DNA of 64,000 nt from Pseudomonas sp. DG56-2 (GCF_004803755.1 NZ_CP032311.1:1504501-1568500); one strand, 5' to 3'; shown: positions 48,667-57,226, counted from the first letter of the stretch. Notes: a model not told the origin generated them from the letters alone. Translations and numbers: made by a program.

Positions 48667-49269
48667 ATGTACAAGGTCTACGGTGATTACCAGTCGGGCA
48701 ATTGCTACAAGGTCAAATTGATGCTGCATCTGCTTGATCTGCCGTACGAGTGGCACGCGGTGGATATCCTCAAGGGTGAAACGGAAACCCCGGAATTTCT
48801 CGAAATGAACCCCAACGGCAAAGTGCCGGTGTTGGTGCTGGAAGACGGCACCTACCTGTGGGAGTCCAACGCGATCCTCAACTTTCTGGCCGACGGCAGC
48901 GAATACCTGCCCACCGAACCGCGCTTGCGCACTCAGGTGCTGCAATGGCAGTTTTTCGAGCAGTACAGCCATGAGCCGTATATTGCCGTGGCGCGTTTCA
49001 TCCAGTTTTACCTGGGGCTGCCGCAAGAGCGCCTTGAGGAATACAAAACCTTGCACAAGGGCGGCTACAAAGCCCTGCGGGTAATGGAAAAGCAGCTGCA
49101 GCTAACGCCGTATCTGGTCGGTGACCGCTATTCGATTGCCGATGTCGCGCTCTACGCCTACACCCATGTAGCCCAGCAGGGGGGCTTTGATCTGGACGCG
49201 TATCCGGGTATTCAGGCCTGGCTGGAGCGCGTCGCCAGTCATCCACGGCACGTGACGATGCTCGGCTAA
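48667..49269 (+). CDS. Glutathione S-transferase family protein
   Basis: A 200-residue GST: thioredoxin-like N-terminal domain (MYKVYGDYQSGNCYKVKL; NPNGKVPVLVLEDG with the cis-proline, ESNAILNFLA binding glutathione) and an all-helical C-terminal domain. Start 48667 follows a GGGGGAG ribosome-binding site. The substrate is unknown. Confidence 0.92.
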   Translation: MYKVYGDYQSGNCYKVKLMLHLLDLPYEWHAVDILKGETETPEFLEMNPNGKVPVLVLEDGTYLWESNAILNFLADGSEYLPTEPRLRTQVLQWQFFEQYSHEPYIAVARFIQFYLGLPQERLEEYKTLHKGGYKALRVMEKQLQLTPYLVGDRYSIADVALYAYTHVAQQGGFDLDAYPGIQAWLERVASHPRHVTMLG

Positions 49270-49300
49270 ACGCAGCGCTCCCACAGCTTGCTCGATTGCC

Positions 49301-49672
49301 TCAAATGGCGGAAAAACGCTTGTTGAGGTAATCGATGATCACCTTGGATTCGTACATCCAGGTGGTCTTGCCGTCTTCCTCGATGCGCAGGCACGGGACT
49401 TTGATTTTGCCGCCTTCGTTGAGCAGGGTCTGGCGATCCTGTTCGTTGTTCTTCGCATCGCGCAGGGCAACCGGCACGTTGAGGCGGTGCAGGGTGCGAC
49501 GGGTTTTCACGCAGAAAGGGCAGGCGTGAAACTGGTACAGGCTAAGGCCCTTGGCTTGCTGTTCAACCAGTGCCTGGGCAGTCGGATCGCGCTTGAGCTT
49601 GGCCGGGCGGCTGACCCAGTCGCCGAAGACAATCAATTGGCCGAGGCCGACGCGCAGTGCTTTGACGATCAT
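49301..49672 (-). CDS. Glutaredoxin/GST N-domain protein with CPFC motif
   Basis: A 123-residue thioredoxin-fold protein. An N-terminal extension of about 43 residues precedes the glutaredoxin-like domain, which has the dithiol motif HACPFCVKTRR (Cys51, Cys54), cis-proline region KIKVPCLRIEE and WMYESKVIIDYL. It could be a membrane-associated glutaredoxin (the first helix is hydrophobic) or a truncated GST-type protein. It lies 59 bp downstream of folE on the same strand, separated by the folE terminator. Confidence 0.82.
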   Translation of the reverse strand: MIVKALRVGLGQLIVFGDWVSRPAKLKRDPTAQALVEQQAKGLSLYQFHACPFCVKTRRTLHRLNVPVALRDAKNNEQDRQTLLNEGGKIKVPCLRIEEDGKTTWMYESKVIIDYLNKRFSAI

Positions 49673-49688
49673 GACAACTCCTCAGAAT

Positions 49689-49717
49689 GAAAAAAGCCGA
49701 CCCCCAAGGATCGGCTT
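49689..49717 (-). terminator. Rho-independent terminator of folE
   Basis: Read on the minus strand: AAGCCGA, a loop of about 10 bases, TCGGCTT, continuing into a T run. It lies 15 bp past the folE stop. Confidence 0.8.
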
Positions 49718-49731
49718 GCAAGCAGGCCCGA

Positions 49732-50292
49732 TTACTTGATCAGGCTGAGAAACTCGCTACGAGTCGCGGCATTTTCGCGGAACTCGCCGAGCATCACCGA
49801 AGTAATCATCGTCGAATTCTGTTTCTCCACACCGCGCATCATCATGCACATGTGCTTGGCTTCGATGACCACTGCTACGCCCAGGGCGCCGGTAACTTTC
49901 TGGATCGCCTCGGCAACCTGGCGGCTGAGGTTTTCCTGGATCTGCAGGCGACGTGCGTACATGTCGACGATCCGTGCAACCTTGGACAAGCCCAGGACTT
50001 TGCCATCGGGAATGTAGGCGACGTGCGCCTTGCCGATGAATGGCAGCATATGGTGTTCGCACAGCGAGTACAGCTCGATGTCCTTGACCAGGACCATTTC
50101 ACTGTTGTCGGAGCTGAACAAAGCGCCGTTGGTCACTTCTTCCAGGGTTTGTTCATAACCGCGGCAAAGGTACTGCATGGCCTTCGCTGCCCGCTTGGGC
50201 GTGTCGAGCAGGCCCTCGCGGGAGACGTCCTCGCCGATTTGGCCGAGGATAGCGGTGTAGTTCTGTTCCAGTGTCACAGGGGCTGATTCCAT
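49732..50292 (-). CDS. folE: GTP cyclohydrolase I
   Basis: A 186-residue enzyme converting GTP to dihydroneopterin triphosphate, first step of tetrahydrofolate synthesis. Zinc and catalytic motifs: LCEHHMLPF and [13 protein letters not shown]. Start at 50292 (MESAPVTLE); an in-frame upstream extension to 50340 would run into the integrase remnant and is rejected. The gene now abuts a decayed prophage that separates it from smr, so its original upstream promoter context has been replaced. Confidence 0.95.
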   Translation of the reverse strand: MESAPVTLEQNYTAILGQIGEDVSREGLLDTPKRAAKAMQYLCRGYEQTLEEVTNGALFSSDNSEMVLVKDIELYSLCEHHMLPFIGKAHVAYIPDGKVLGLSKVARIVDMYARRLQIQENLSRQVAEAIQKVTGALGVAVVIEAKHMCMMMRGVEKQNSTMITSVMLGEFRENAATRSEFLSLIK

Positions 50293-50299
50293 AAGGGTT

Positions 50300-50800
50300 T
50301 CAGAGAGGTACTGTTTCAGTCTGTACCGATTTTGTACCAATCAACTTGCTTTCAAGCTTCCCGAGCTCGTTCCAGTCTGTGCTGGAGTTGATCCACCGGG
50401 CATACGTCGACAGTAGCATTTGCACGCTATGACCCAGCTGATTGGCAATAAATGCGGGGTTCATACCCGCCATGAGGCACATAGTAGCGTATGTGTGTCG
50501 GCAGTTGTATTGCCGACGGGCGCGAATGTTCAGTTCGCCCAGCGCGGCCTGGAAGTGTTTGTCGGTCACACTGGCCTGCTGGACGAACTCAAAGTTCTTG
50601 GTCGGCGGGAACATGAAAGCTGACTGAGGGTGCCTTCTGCGGCTCTGGCGGTGTTCCACGCGTCCCTTGGCCCGTTTTCCCTGAAGGGCACGTGCGGTGG
50701 TGCCGACCAGTTTGGCCATTTTTTTCTCGGGCACAAAGTCTGACTGGTAGTAGTTGGGAGTCAGCTCTGTTGCCGTAATGGATTGGGTATTAGTCGTCAT
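50300..50800 (-). pseudogene. Excisionase N-terminus fused to integrase C-terminus (remnant)
   Basis: An open frame of 167 codons from ATG 50800 (earlier in-frame starts at 50806 and 50809). The first about 46 residues (NYYQSDFVPEKKMAKLVGTT) resemble phage excisionases. From about residue 50 the sequence is the C-terminal catalytic part of a tyrosine recombinase: RRQYNCRHTYATMC with an arginine, NQLGHSVQ with histidine and STYARWI with the nucleophile tyrosine. The core-binding domain and first catalytic arginine are missing, so it cannot be a working integrase. Most likely an in-frame deletion joined adjacent xis and int. Confidence 0.75.
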
Positions 50801-50836
50801 GGCCATCACAGCGAATACCTCTCGTCATACCAGCGA

Positions 50837-50860
50837 GCTTGGGCTTGGGCTTGGGCTGGT
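50837..50860. repeat. GCTTGG hexamer repeat
   Basis: Three exact tandem copies of GCTTGG (50837-50854) plus a degenerate fourth, just outside the integrase remnant. A simple sequence repeat, prone to slippage; no function assigned. Confidence 0.7.
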
Positions 50861-51309
50861 GTAGGGGTGTTGTTCTGTTCGAGGAGGAGGGAAAAGTTGG
50901 TACCTGGTGTTTCGGGCTCCTCTCTGTATTTCCTTTGCAATGGGCAACCCTTTCCGCAATCCTCCGGCCATGCCGTAGATCCAGAACAGTTCGTGAAGTA
51001 GCGTTTGTAGCTTCCGTCAAGAAAGCGGTAGACGGTGCATCCATTCCGGTGGAGGCAATCGGTACGGAATCGATTACCCAGGCCGTGGAGCGCATCAAAG
51101 GCAAGCTGAACTTAATGCTTGCTCTTCCGCACGCAGCGGATGCGCCTGGCTTTGCCCGGTTCCCCGTCGACATTCACAGTCCCGTTGATGGACCAGTGCA
51201 ACTTCCTGGTCTCGATCTGGCCACAGAGCAGCAGCCAGCTGTGAACGGCATTATCGATTGGTCGCAAGTGATCACCCTGGAAATGAAAGTCACGGCAGCT
51301 GCCGAATAA

Positions 51310-51552
51310 CATCTTGCGCAGGTTGTCGCCGAGATTGCAGCGCGTCGCGCCGTAGCTGACTTAGCCATTGACCCGCTGCAGGACGCTGTCGATCTCGAGG
51401 ACGCCACGGAAGCTGAAGCTGCCGAGCTTAAGGCTTGGAAGAAATACCGCATCGCGTTGATTCGGGTACCGGATCGACCGGGTTACCCCGCACCATCGAC
51501 TGGCCGAGCATCTAGGCTTACGTCATCAATCGCGGGAAATCGCTTAGCTTAA
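51310..51552 (+). pseudogene. Phage tail-fibre assembly protein (tfa) C-terminal fragment
   Basis: The frame opening after the TAA at 51307 encodes a stretch with [20 protein letters not shown] followed by [14 protein letters not shown] and PGYP, the characteristic C-terminal end of caudoviral tail-fibre assembly chaperones. It has no start codon or N-terminal domain. The frame upstream of the stop (about 50995-51309) may be another phage fragment but I do not recognise it. Between here and the acyltransferase (51553-51735) only a GGCCGTA/TACGGCC hairpin near 51618-51641 is seen. Confidence 0.7.
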
Positions 51553-51735
51553 TGGATAAAGTAATTAGTGGGCAAAAATTGTACAAAGGTTACCCTTTCG
51601 GCCTCTAGGCAGAAGGCCGTAGAAAATTTTTTACGGCCGCCGCAGTGAGATGCTCTGGACTTGACCAAGCGACTCAATCCTACTCGCGTTGGAGTATGTT
51701 GTGTCGCTCGACTATAAGGAATACTTACCTTCCCT

Positions 51736-53802
51736 CTACAGTGCGAATCCAATGTCGTCACTGTTGTAGTTTTTCAATGTTATATCTCTATTTAGTTCGT
51801 TGGATATTTTTTTGAAAAGTGCTTGGATTACTACTATGGATCCTGCTTTGGATAAGTGTTCGCCATCGCTGTACATTACTGAACCATTAATTATTGATTT
51901 GCACTTGCCATTTTTGCACAAAATACCTTGTGGTGACACGTAAGTGAGGTTTTTAATGCCGTTAAGGTCGTTAGCCATGATGCTGTTCCCAATCGCCGAC
52001 TTTATAGACCGTTGATCTACTGATGTTATGGTGTTGCAATCTTTTCTAAAAAAGTAAGGTCTTGAGAAACAACCTATTAGATCATTCACGCCAGAGCCTG
52101 GAATATCTCCAATCACAAGGATTTTTCTATCGGTAAGCTTCGATGACAATTCTTTTATTTTGTCGGAGGCAAAATGATAAGCCTCTGCCTGGTTTTTGAA
52201 TTTAAGCTTTTCATTTGTGCTTATTAGTCCTGCATTGTATAGTTGAAATAACCAGTTGTGCGAGATGATTACAAGTGAGTTTGCTGGGCTTTCTTTAATT
52301 ACTTTAATTGCATCATTTAGATAGTGCTGACAGTTTTTGTTCCAGTCAAAGCCGGGGGTCGTTCTTGTTAGGTCGGGCAGCAAGATGCAGCTAATCGAAG
52401 ATATATAAATATTTTTGTTTAACGGCTTTCCGATTACTTCATCAAGACCTTTCGCATAGTGTCTTGCATGGCTGTCGCCAATTAAAATAATGTCAGCTTT
52501 CTCTAAATTGTTCTTATGTATCCAACCTTTGTAAGGGTATCCAGCACCACCGTATTGATCTATGTGGAATTGCTTTGAGTTTGCTAGTTGCTCTTCCATC
52601 GCAATACCAGTGGGTTTTACTCTCCACTTCCAACCGTCAGATGCCAGCATATTAGCGGCAGGTAAAAGTACAAATGAAGCCAGTACCGCACACGTCATGA
52701 CAAATTTTGTTCGTGCTTTAGGGCTTGAGCTGTATCTATAAGGGGTTTCAATAAAGCGATAAAGCGCGTATCCCAAGGCAATGGATGCGAAGCATAGGGC
52801 GGATTTTTCGGTTGTGACGAGATCGCGCATCAGCCAGTATTTTGTAAATACGAAAATAGGCCAATGTACTAAATACACCGAATAGCTGATTAGCCCAATG
52901 AACACTATGGGCTTGCTTCCTATCAAAGATCCAGTAAGTGGCGCAGACTGGCATGAGAAAATTACTAATGCTGCGCCAATGCACGGGAGTAACGCATTGT
53001 ATGAGGGAAATAATGTGTTTTGATCAAAGAATATTGCAGAATATATTATTAGGGCTACACCGCTTGCCAGCGCCGCCTCGTAGAGCCATCTATTGAAATT
53101 TGGTGCCCGCAAGAAGACTAGCATCCCGCCGATGCTAAATTCGAATAATCGCATTGGGGAGAAAAAATACAGGGTCGCTGCCCCGTCGGACAACCAATTA
53201 GTAATAATCTTACCGAAGGGCTTAGTAAGAGCGCTTCGCCCATCGCTGAAAGAAAAGTTTAGTGCAAGGCTGATTGCGAATATAGCGCACAGTAGAAACA
53301 GGGCGCGATGCTTTTTGCCGGATTTCATGGCCACGATTAAGGCAGTAGGCCAAAATAAGTAAAACTGCTCTTCAATGCTTAGTGACCATGTGTGAAGAAG
53401 TGGTTTGAAATCGGATGATGTGTTGAAGTACCCACTTTCACTTAGGAAAAAGAAATTTGATAAGGATAGGGTTGAAAAGATGGCTTCGGCCCCAAACCTT
53501 CTAAGGTGTTGTGGTGTAAAAAAAATAACCGCTAATACTAAAGTTATTGAAACTGTAGTTAGTAGTGCGGGGAGTAATCGCTGGGCTCGTTTGTAGTAGA
53601 AGTTTCTGAAGTTGAATTCTCCAGAGTTTTCGTACTCTCTAACGATTAATCGAGTAATTAGAAATCCGCTGATAACAAAAAATACATCTACCCCCACGTA
53701 TCCGCCGCTAAAGGTGGAGAAACCGGCGTGGAAGAATAGTACAAGTAATACCGCAACTGCTCTAAGCCCGTCTATACCCGGTAAATATTGTTCTTTGCTC
53801 AC
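51736..53802 (-). CDS. OafA/YrhL-type acyltransferase with C-terminal SGNH domain
   Basis: A 688-residue protein. The N-terminal acyltransferase-3 domain has about 10-11 TM helices and starts YLPGIDGLRAVAVLLVLFFH, with GGYVGVDVFFVISGFLIT and LLHTWSLSIEEQFYLFWP. The C-terminal periplasmic SGNH domain (about 420-688) has the IGDSHARH block and a late DGEHLSKAG Asp-His pair. Such two-domain enzymes O-acetylate cell-surface polysaccharides, including O antigens. It is AT-rich relative to the core, has no defects, and is the only intact gene in the prophage remnant, suggesting a retained conversion (moron) gene. Confidence 0.88.
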   Translation of the reverse strand: MSKEQYLPGIDGLRAVAVLLVLFFHAGFSTFSGGYVGVDVFFVISGFLITRLIVREYENSGEFNFRNFYYKRAQRLLPALLTTVSITLVLAVIFFTPQHLRRFGAEAIFSTLSLSNFFFLSESGYFNTSSDFKPLLHTWSLSIEEQFYLFWPTALIVAMKSGKKHRALFLLCAIFAISLALNFSFSDGRSALTKPFGKIITNWLSDGAATLYFFSPMRLFEFSIGGMLVFLRAPNFNRWLYEAALASGVALIIYSAIFFDQNTLFPSYNALLPCIGAALVIFSCQSAPLTGSLIGSKPIVFIGLISYSVYLVHWPIFVFTKYWLMRDLVTTEKSALCFASIALGYALYRFIETPYRYSSSPKARTKFVMTCAVLASFVLLPAANMLASDGWKWRVKPTGIAMEEQLANSKQFHIDQYGGAGYPYKGWIHKNNLEKADIILIGDSHARHYAKGLDEVIGKPLNKNIYISSISCILLPDLTRTTPGFDWNKNCQHYLNDAIKVIKESPANSLVIISHNWLFQLYNAGLISTNEKLKFKNQAEAYHFASDKIKELSSKLTDRKILVIGDIPGSGVNDLIGCFSRPYFFRKDCNTITSVDQRSIKSAIGNSIMANDLNGIKNLTYVSPQGILCKNGKCKSIINGSVMYSDGEHLSKAGSIVVIQALFKKISNELNRDITLKNYNSDDIGFAL

Positions 53803-53956
53803 TTAACAGTTATTTCCAATGTTGTGTTCAGATGTATCGAGTGCCTGAGCTCTCGAGAAGCCGATAATCATACCTGATGGCCATAAGTCACAGCCATACG
53901 ATAGTAGAAGAGCGAGCGCGCTAATCTCGAGTCGGCGACGGATGACAATTGACAAA

Positions 53957-53983
53957 ACCGCGCCATTGCGCGGGCATTTTTTG
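53957..53983 (+). terminator. Intrinsic terminator upstream of the lysozyme remnant
   Basis: CCGCGC, loop CATT, GCGCGG, then GC and six T-rich bases (ATTTTTT). Preceded by AAAA, so it may work in both directions. It would end transcription of the phage tail genes that once lay upstream. The rest of 53803-53998 (196 bp) holds the acyltransferase promoter region but no clear signal. Confidence 0.8.
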
Positions 53984-53998
53984 CCTGGAGAAAAGTGA

Positions 53999-54429
53999 AT
54001 GCGTACATCGCAACGAGGCCTGAGCCTCATCAAGTCCTTCGAAGGCCTGCGGCTGCTCGCGTATCGGGATGTCGTCGGCGTTTGGACCATCGGCTATGGC
54101 GCCACTCGAGGAGTGAAGGCCGGCATGTCGATCACCAAAGAGCAGGCCGAGCTGATGCTACTCAACAACGTGCAGCGCTTCGAAGCGGAAGTCGAGTACC
54201 TGGTGAAGGTGCCGGTGACTGGTAACCAGGGAGATGCCTTTGTCAGCTTCACCTACAACCTCGGTGCGGCCAATCTCGAGTCGTCGACGCTGCTGCGCAG
54301 GCTCAACGCCGGCGACTATGCGGGAGCCGCCGAGCAGTTTCCGCGCCGGACAAGGCGGGTGGCAAGGTGCTGCCAGATCGCGTCCGGCGCCGGGAAGCTG
54401 AGCGCGTGCTGTTTCTGGAGGCGGCGTGA
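53999..54429 (+). pseudogene. Phage lysozyme (endolysin) with a 1-bp deletion
   Basis: A T4/P22-type lysozyme starting MRTSQRGLSLIKSFEG with the catalytic pattern Glu15-x8-Asp24-x5-Thr30. After EQFPR (near 54345) the frame breaks; in the next frame the expected tail (DKAGGKVLP ... RREAERVLFLEAA) continues to a TGA at 54427-54429. The shift fits loss of one base in a TGGGAC-like sequence. The frame actually used runs on to 54565 with unrelated residues. It would have degraded peptidoglycan during lysis. Confidence 0.85.
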
Positions 54430-54497
54430 TCAGCGCCCGAACCATTGGTGCCGCGGCAGCCCTGGCGCTGGTACTCGCCGCCTTCTGGGGCACCTAA
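54426..54497 (+). pseudogene. Truncated Rz-like i-spanin gene start
   Basis: GTG at 54426 overlaps the lysozyme TGA and opens MISARTIGAAAALALVLAAF, an N-terminal signal-anchor typical of phage Rz spanins. It stops after 23 codons at a TAA exactly where the chromosome resumes with the 3' end of smr. It is therefore probably cut by the right-hand deletion or recombination junction. Confidence 0.65.
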
Positions 54498-54519
54498 CAG
54501 CATGGTCGCAAGCACGGCG

Positions 54520-55077
54520 TTACTCGTCACGGCCTTCGAGCATGGTTCGTTTGAGCATTACATAGACTGCACCGGTGCCGCCATGGCGGGCCTGGCACGA
54601 GGTAAAACCCAGTACCTGCGGGTGTTGGCGCAGCCAGGTGTTGACGTGGCTCTTGATCATCGGCTTCTTGCCATCCAGGCGTACCGCCTTGCCGTGGGTG
54701 ACCCGCACACAACGTACTTCGAAGCGGGTCGCCTCGGCGAGAAACGCCCAGAGGGTTTCACGGGCTTTTTCCACGTTCATGCCATGCAGGTCGAGGCTGC
54801 CTTCGAAGCCTATCTGACCGGCCTTGAGCTTGCGCATCTGGCTTTCCTGAACGCCATCACGGCTCCAGTGCAGGTCGTCTTCGGGGCCGACGTCGATGAC
54901 AAACTGATCCGACAGGCCGTCGACTACACCCTGGTTGCTGCGCACGGTGGCAGCCTGGCGCAGGCCCGCCAACTGCTTGCGATCAGCCTTGGGTTTACCG
55001 ACTTCGGCGCGATCATGCTTGATCGGCTTGACGCCGCGCATCTCGCTTTTGAACAGGGAAAAATCGTCGTCTTGCAT
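54520..55077 (-). CDS. Smr-domain protein
   Basis: A 185-residue protein with a C-terminal Smr domain: LDLHGMNVEKARETLWAFL (the LDxHG motif) and VRVTHGKAVRLDG, GTGAVYVML. Stand-alone Smr proteins have RNA or DNA nuclease activity; in E. coli the SmrB relative cleaves mRNA at collided ribosomes. It is cotranscribed with the small membrane protein upstream. The phage remnant begins 23 bases past its stop, where folE presumably followed ancestrally. Confidence 0.9.
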   Translation of the reverse strand: MQDDDFSLFKSEMRGVKPIKHDRAEVGKPKADRKQLAGLRQAATVRSNQGVVDGLSDQFVIDVGPEDDLHWSRDGVQESQMRKLKAGQIGFEGSLDLHGMNVEKARETLWAFLAEATRFEVRCVRVTHGKAVRLDGKKPMIKSHVNTWLRQHPQVLGFTSCQARHGGTGAVYVMLKRTMLEGRDE

Positions 55078-55129
55078 GTAAGCCTCCGCCTGGGCGGCGC
55101 AGTTTACGCGACTCTTCCTCAGGTTGCAG

Positions 55130-55450
55130 TCAATCGTGTTTCTTCATCAGGTGGGGCGACAAGTTCAGTTCGCGGCTGCGGCGCAGGCGCAGACGGCTGC
55201 GTCGCCAGAACAACACACCCAGGTACAACAGCAACAGGCCACCGGCAAGTACCACGGCGGCACCTGCACGGCTGGCGTTAAGCTCGGCCAGTGCCGGGAC
55301 GTTACCCAGCAGGCTGGCGGCGCCAGCCATGGCCAGCAGGACGCCGAGGGTGGCCAACAGTGCCGAAAACGCAGCCGCCATGCGCGCCCCCCAATTGCTG
55401 GGTTCACGCTGGCGCAAGCGCTTGGCATCGAAACCGTTGGACAACTTCAT
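55130..55450 (-). CDS. Two-TM membrane protein of unknown function
   Basis: A 106-residue protein. TM helices lie at about 24-48 and 61-82, with a basic C-terminal tail (WRRSRLRLRRSR). AGAGGAAAT precedes the ATG. It lies 52 bp upstream of smr on the same strand, a pairing I recall from other pseudomonads. No family name recognised. Confidence 0.75.
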   Translation of the reverse strand: MKLSNGFDAKRLRQREPSNWGARMAAAFSALLATLGVLLAMAGAASLLGNVPALAELNASRAGAAVVLAGGLLLLYLGVLFWRRSRLRLRRSRELNLSPHLMKKHD

Positions 55451-55526
55451 GCCAATTTCCTCTGTGGATATCCGGTTTTTGACCGAACTGCCGCAAGGTG
55501 GTTCCGTGAGCCCGCCAGGCGGCTGA

Positions 55527-56117
55527 TCAGATCAGGCTGCTGGTTGGCGCCACGCAAGCGAAGTTGTCGGCCATGATCGCCATCTCGCTTTGCTGGATTT
55601 GCGCAGCGGGAATCACACCATCCTTGAACGGCAGGTCGCGGGTGGCGCAGGCATCCTCGATCAGGGTGCAACGATAACCATAGTCCTTGGCACGGCGTAC
55701 GGTGGTGCTGACGCTGGAGTGACTCATGAAACCGCAGACAATCAGGTCCAGGTGGCCGTACTTCTGCAGGGTTTCATGCAGCGTGGTGTTCTTGAAGGCG
55801 TTGGGCATGCGCTTCTCGATGATCACCTCATCGCCTTGGGGCTCAAGGCCCGGGATGAACTCGCCGCGTGGTCCCTGTGGGTCGAACATGCCACCGACAG
55901 TACCCAGGTGGCGCACATGGATGATCGGGCGACCGGCTTTGCGGGCAGCCTCGAGCATTTTAGCGATGTTCTTCACAGCTTCGTCCATGCCCGACAGTCC
56001 CAGAGGACCGCTGAGGTACTCTTTTTGCGCGTCGATAATGAGCAGGCTGGCATTGCTCAGCTTGGCGGGCGGATAGCCACGGCCGCTGAGGTGGAACATC
56101 GTCATTGGAACAGACAT
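55527..56117 (-). CDS. Isochorismatase-like hydrolase with Ser at the catalytic-Cys position
   Basis: A 196-residue cysteine-hydrolase-superfamily protein. Asp29 (LLIIDAQKEYL) and Lys102 (EKRMPNAF) of the triad are present. In the GxxTxxC segment the sequence is CGFMSHSSVSTT, so the usual cysteine is Ser135. Amidohydrolases of the superfamily need that cysteine, whereas isochorismatases such as PhzD are reported to have serine there. Substrate unknown. Start at 56117 (MSVPMT); AAGGAG precedes it. Confidence 0.85.
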   Translation of the reverse strand: MSVPMTMFHLSGRGYPPAKLSNASLLIIDAQKEYLSGPLGLSGMDEAVKNIAKMLEAARKAGRPIIHVRHLGTVGGMFDPQGPRGEFIPGLEPQGDEVIIEKRMPNAFKNTTLHETLQKYGHLDLIVCGFMSHSSVSTTVRRAKDYGYRCTLIEDACATRDLPFKDGVIPAAQIQQSEMAIMADNFACVAPTSSLI

Positions 56118-56307
56118 CAAGGGCTCCTTTGGATAGGGCTTTTCAACCTATTGTCCCCTGCCTGAGCACTTATGTGAATCGCTTCGCGCACAAGCAGCGT
56201 GGTTAGTGGCCTGCAGCCATGTCAGCGAATCGCTTACACGCCGTTTTCAGCGACCTTTTCTGTGACCGGGCTGTTAGAATTGCAGGTCGTCTTTCAAGGA
56301 GTCTGTT

Positions 56308-57216
56308 GTGATCACTTCTCGCCTGCGCACCCTGCGCGATCATATCCGTTGGGCTGTCAGCCGTTTCCATGAGCATGACCTGTTTTTCGGCCATGGGGCC
56401 GACAACGCCTGGGATGAAGCCCGGCTTCTGGTGCTGGGCTCGGTACATTTGCCTTGGGAGGTTGCCGACAGCTACCTCGATTGCCAGCTTGAAGACGACG
56501 AGCTGGTCAATCTACAGCGCCTGCTCAAACGCCGTATCGAAGACCGCGTGCCTACCGCTTATCTGTTGGGCGAGGCGTGGTTCTGTGGTTTGTCCTTCAT
56601 TGTCGATGAACGTGTGCTGATCCCGCGTTCACCCATCGGCGAGTTGATCGAGAAACGCTTCGAACCGTGGCTGGCCAGCGAGCCTGCGCGCATTCTCGAC
56701 CTGTGTACCGGTTCAGGTTGTATCGGCATTGTCAGCGCCGAGGTATTCCCGCAAGCCGAAGTGGTGCTGGCCGACCTGTCGTTCGAAGCGCTGGAAGTGG
56801 CTAATCAGAACATCGAGCGTCACGGTCTGGAAGAGCGCGTCTACACCGTTCAAGGTGACGGTTTCGGCGGCTTGCCGGGTCAACGCTTCGATCTGATCCT
56901 GTCCAATCCGCCCTATGTCGACGCCGAGGATTTTGCCGACATGCCGGATGAATACCATCACGAGCCGGAGCTGGGCCTGGCCTGTGGCAACGACGGTCTG
57001 GACCTGGTGCGCCGCATGCTCGCCGAGGCGGCGGATCACCTCACCGATAAAGGGCTGCTGATTGTCGAGGTCGGCAACAGCCAGGTTCACGTCGAAGCGT
57101 TGTACCCGGAAGTGGACTTTGCCTGGCTGGAATTCGAGCGTGGCGGGCACGGCGTGTTCATGCTGACGGCGCAGCAGTGCCGCCAGCATCAGCAATTGTT
57201 TGCTGCGAGGGTTTAA
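56308..57216 (+). CDS. prmB: PrmB, 50S ribosomal protein L3 glutamine methyltransferase
   Basis: A 302-residue HemK-family N5-glutamine methyltransferase acting on ribosomal protein L3. An N-terminal helical domain precedes the SAM-binding [13 protein letters not shown] (129-141) and the NPPY signature at 200-203. GTG start with AAGGAG upstream. It precedes aroC in many gammaproteobacteria; here two leftward genes lie between them. Confidence 0.96.
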   Translation: MITSRLRTLRDHIRWAVSRFHEHDLFFGHGADNAWDEARLLVLGSVHLPWEVADSYLDCQLEDDELVNLQRLLKRRIEDRVPTAYLLGEAWFCGLSFIVDERVLIPRSPIGELIEKRFEPWLASEPARILDLCTGSGCIGIVSAEVFPQAEVVLADLSFEALEVANQNIERHGLEERVYTVQGDGFGGLPGQRFDLILSNPPYVDAEDFADMPDEYHHEPELGLACGNDGLDLVRRMLAEAADHLTDKGLLIVEVGNSQVHVEALYPEVDFAWLEFERGGHGVFMLTAQQCRQHQQLFAARV

Positions 57217-57226
57217 GCGAGGACTT

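Larger units (their letters stand above)
50300..54497. mobile_element. Decayed prophage remnant between folE and smr
   Basis: A 4.2-kb interval of phage origin: an excisionase-integrase fusion remnant at the folE side, a tail-fibre-assembly fragment, an intact acyltransferase, an intrinsic terminator, a frameshifted lysozyme and the first 23 codons of an Rz-type spanin ending 23 bases from smr. Integrase at one end and lysis genes at the other match the two ends of a temperate phage genome with nearly everything between deleted. No flanking direct repeat (attL/attR) could be recognised by eye. Confidence 0.85.

Noticed and set aside
50293..50340. An extended FolE starting at 50340
   Set aside because: The extra 16 residues are encoded in the 3' end of the integrase remnant and do not match Fol[10 protein letters not shown] at 50292 fits the family.
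50839..51309. A 156-codon rightward frame in the prophage remnant as a gene
   Set aside because: Its beginning runs through a hexamer repeat and non-coding-looking sequence, there is no ribosome-binding site, and it ends just before a phage fragment; treated as part of the remnant.
50293..54519. attL/attR direct repeats flanking the prophage remnant
   Set aside because: Visual comparison of the sequences beside the folE start and beside the smr stop showed no shared core; deletions may have removed one site.
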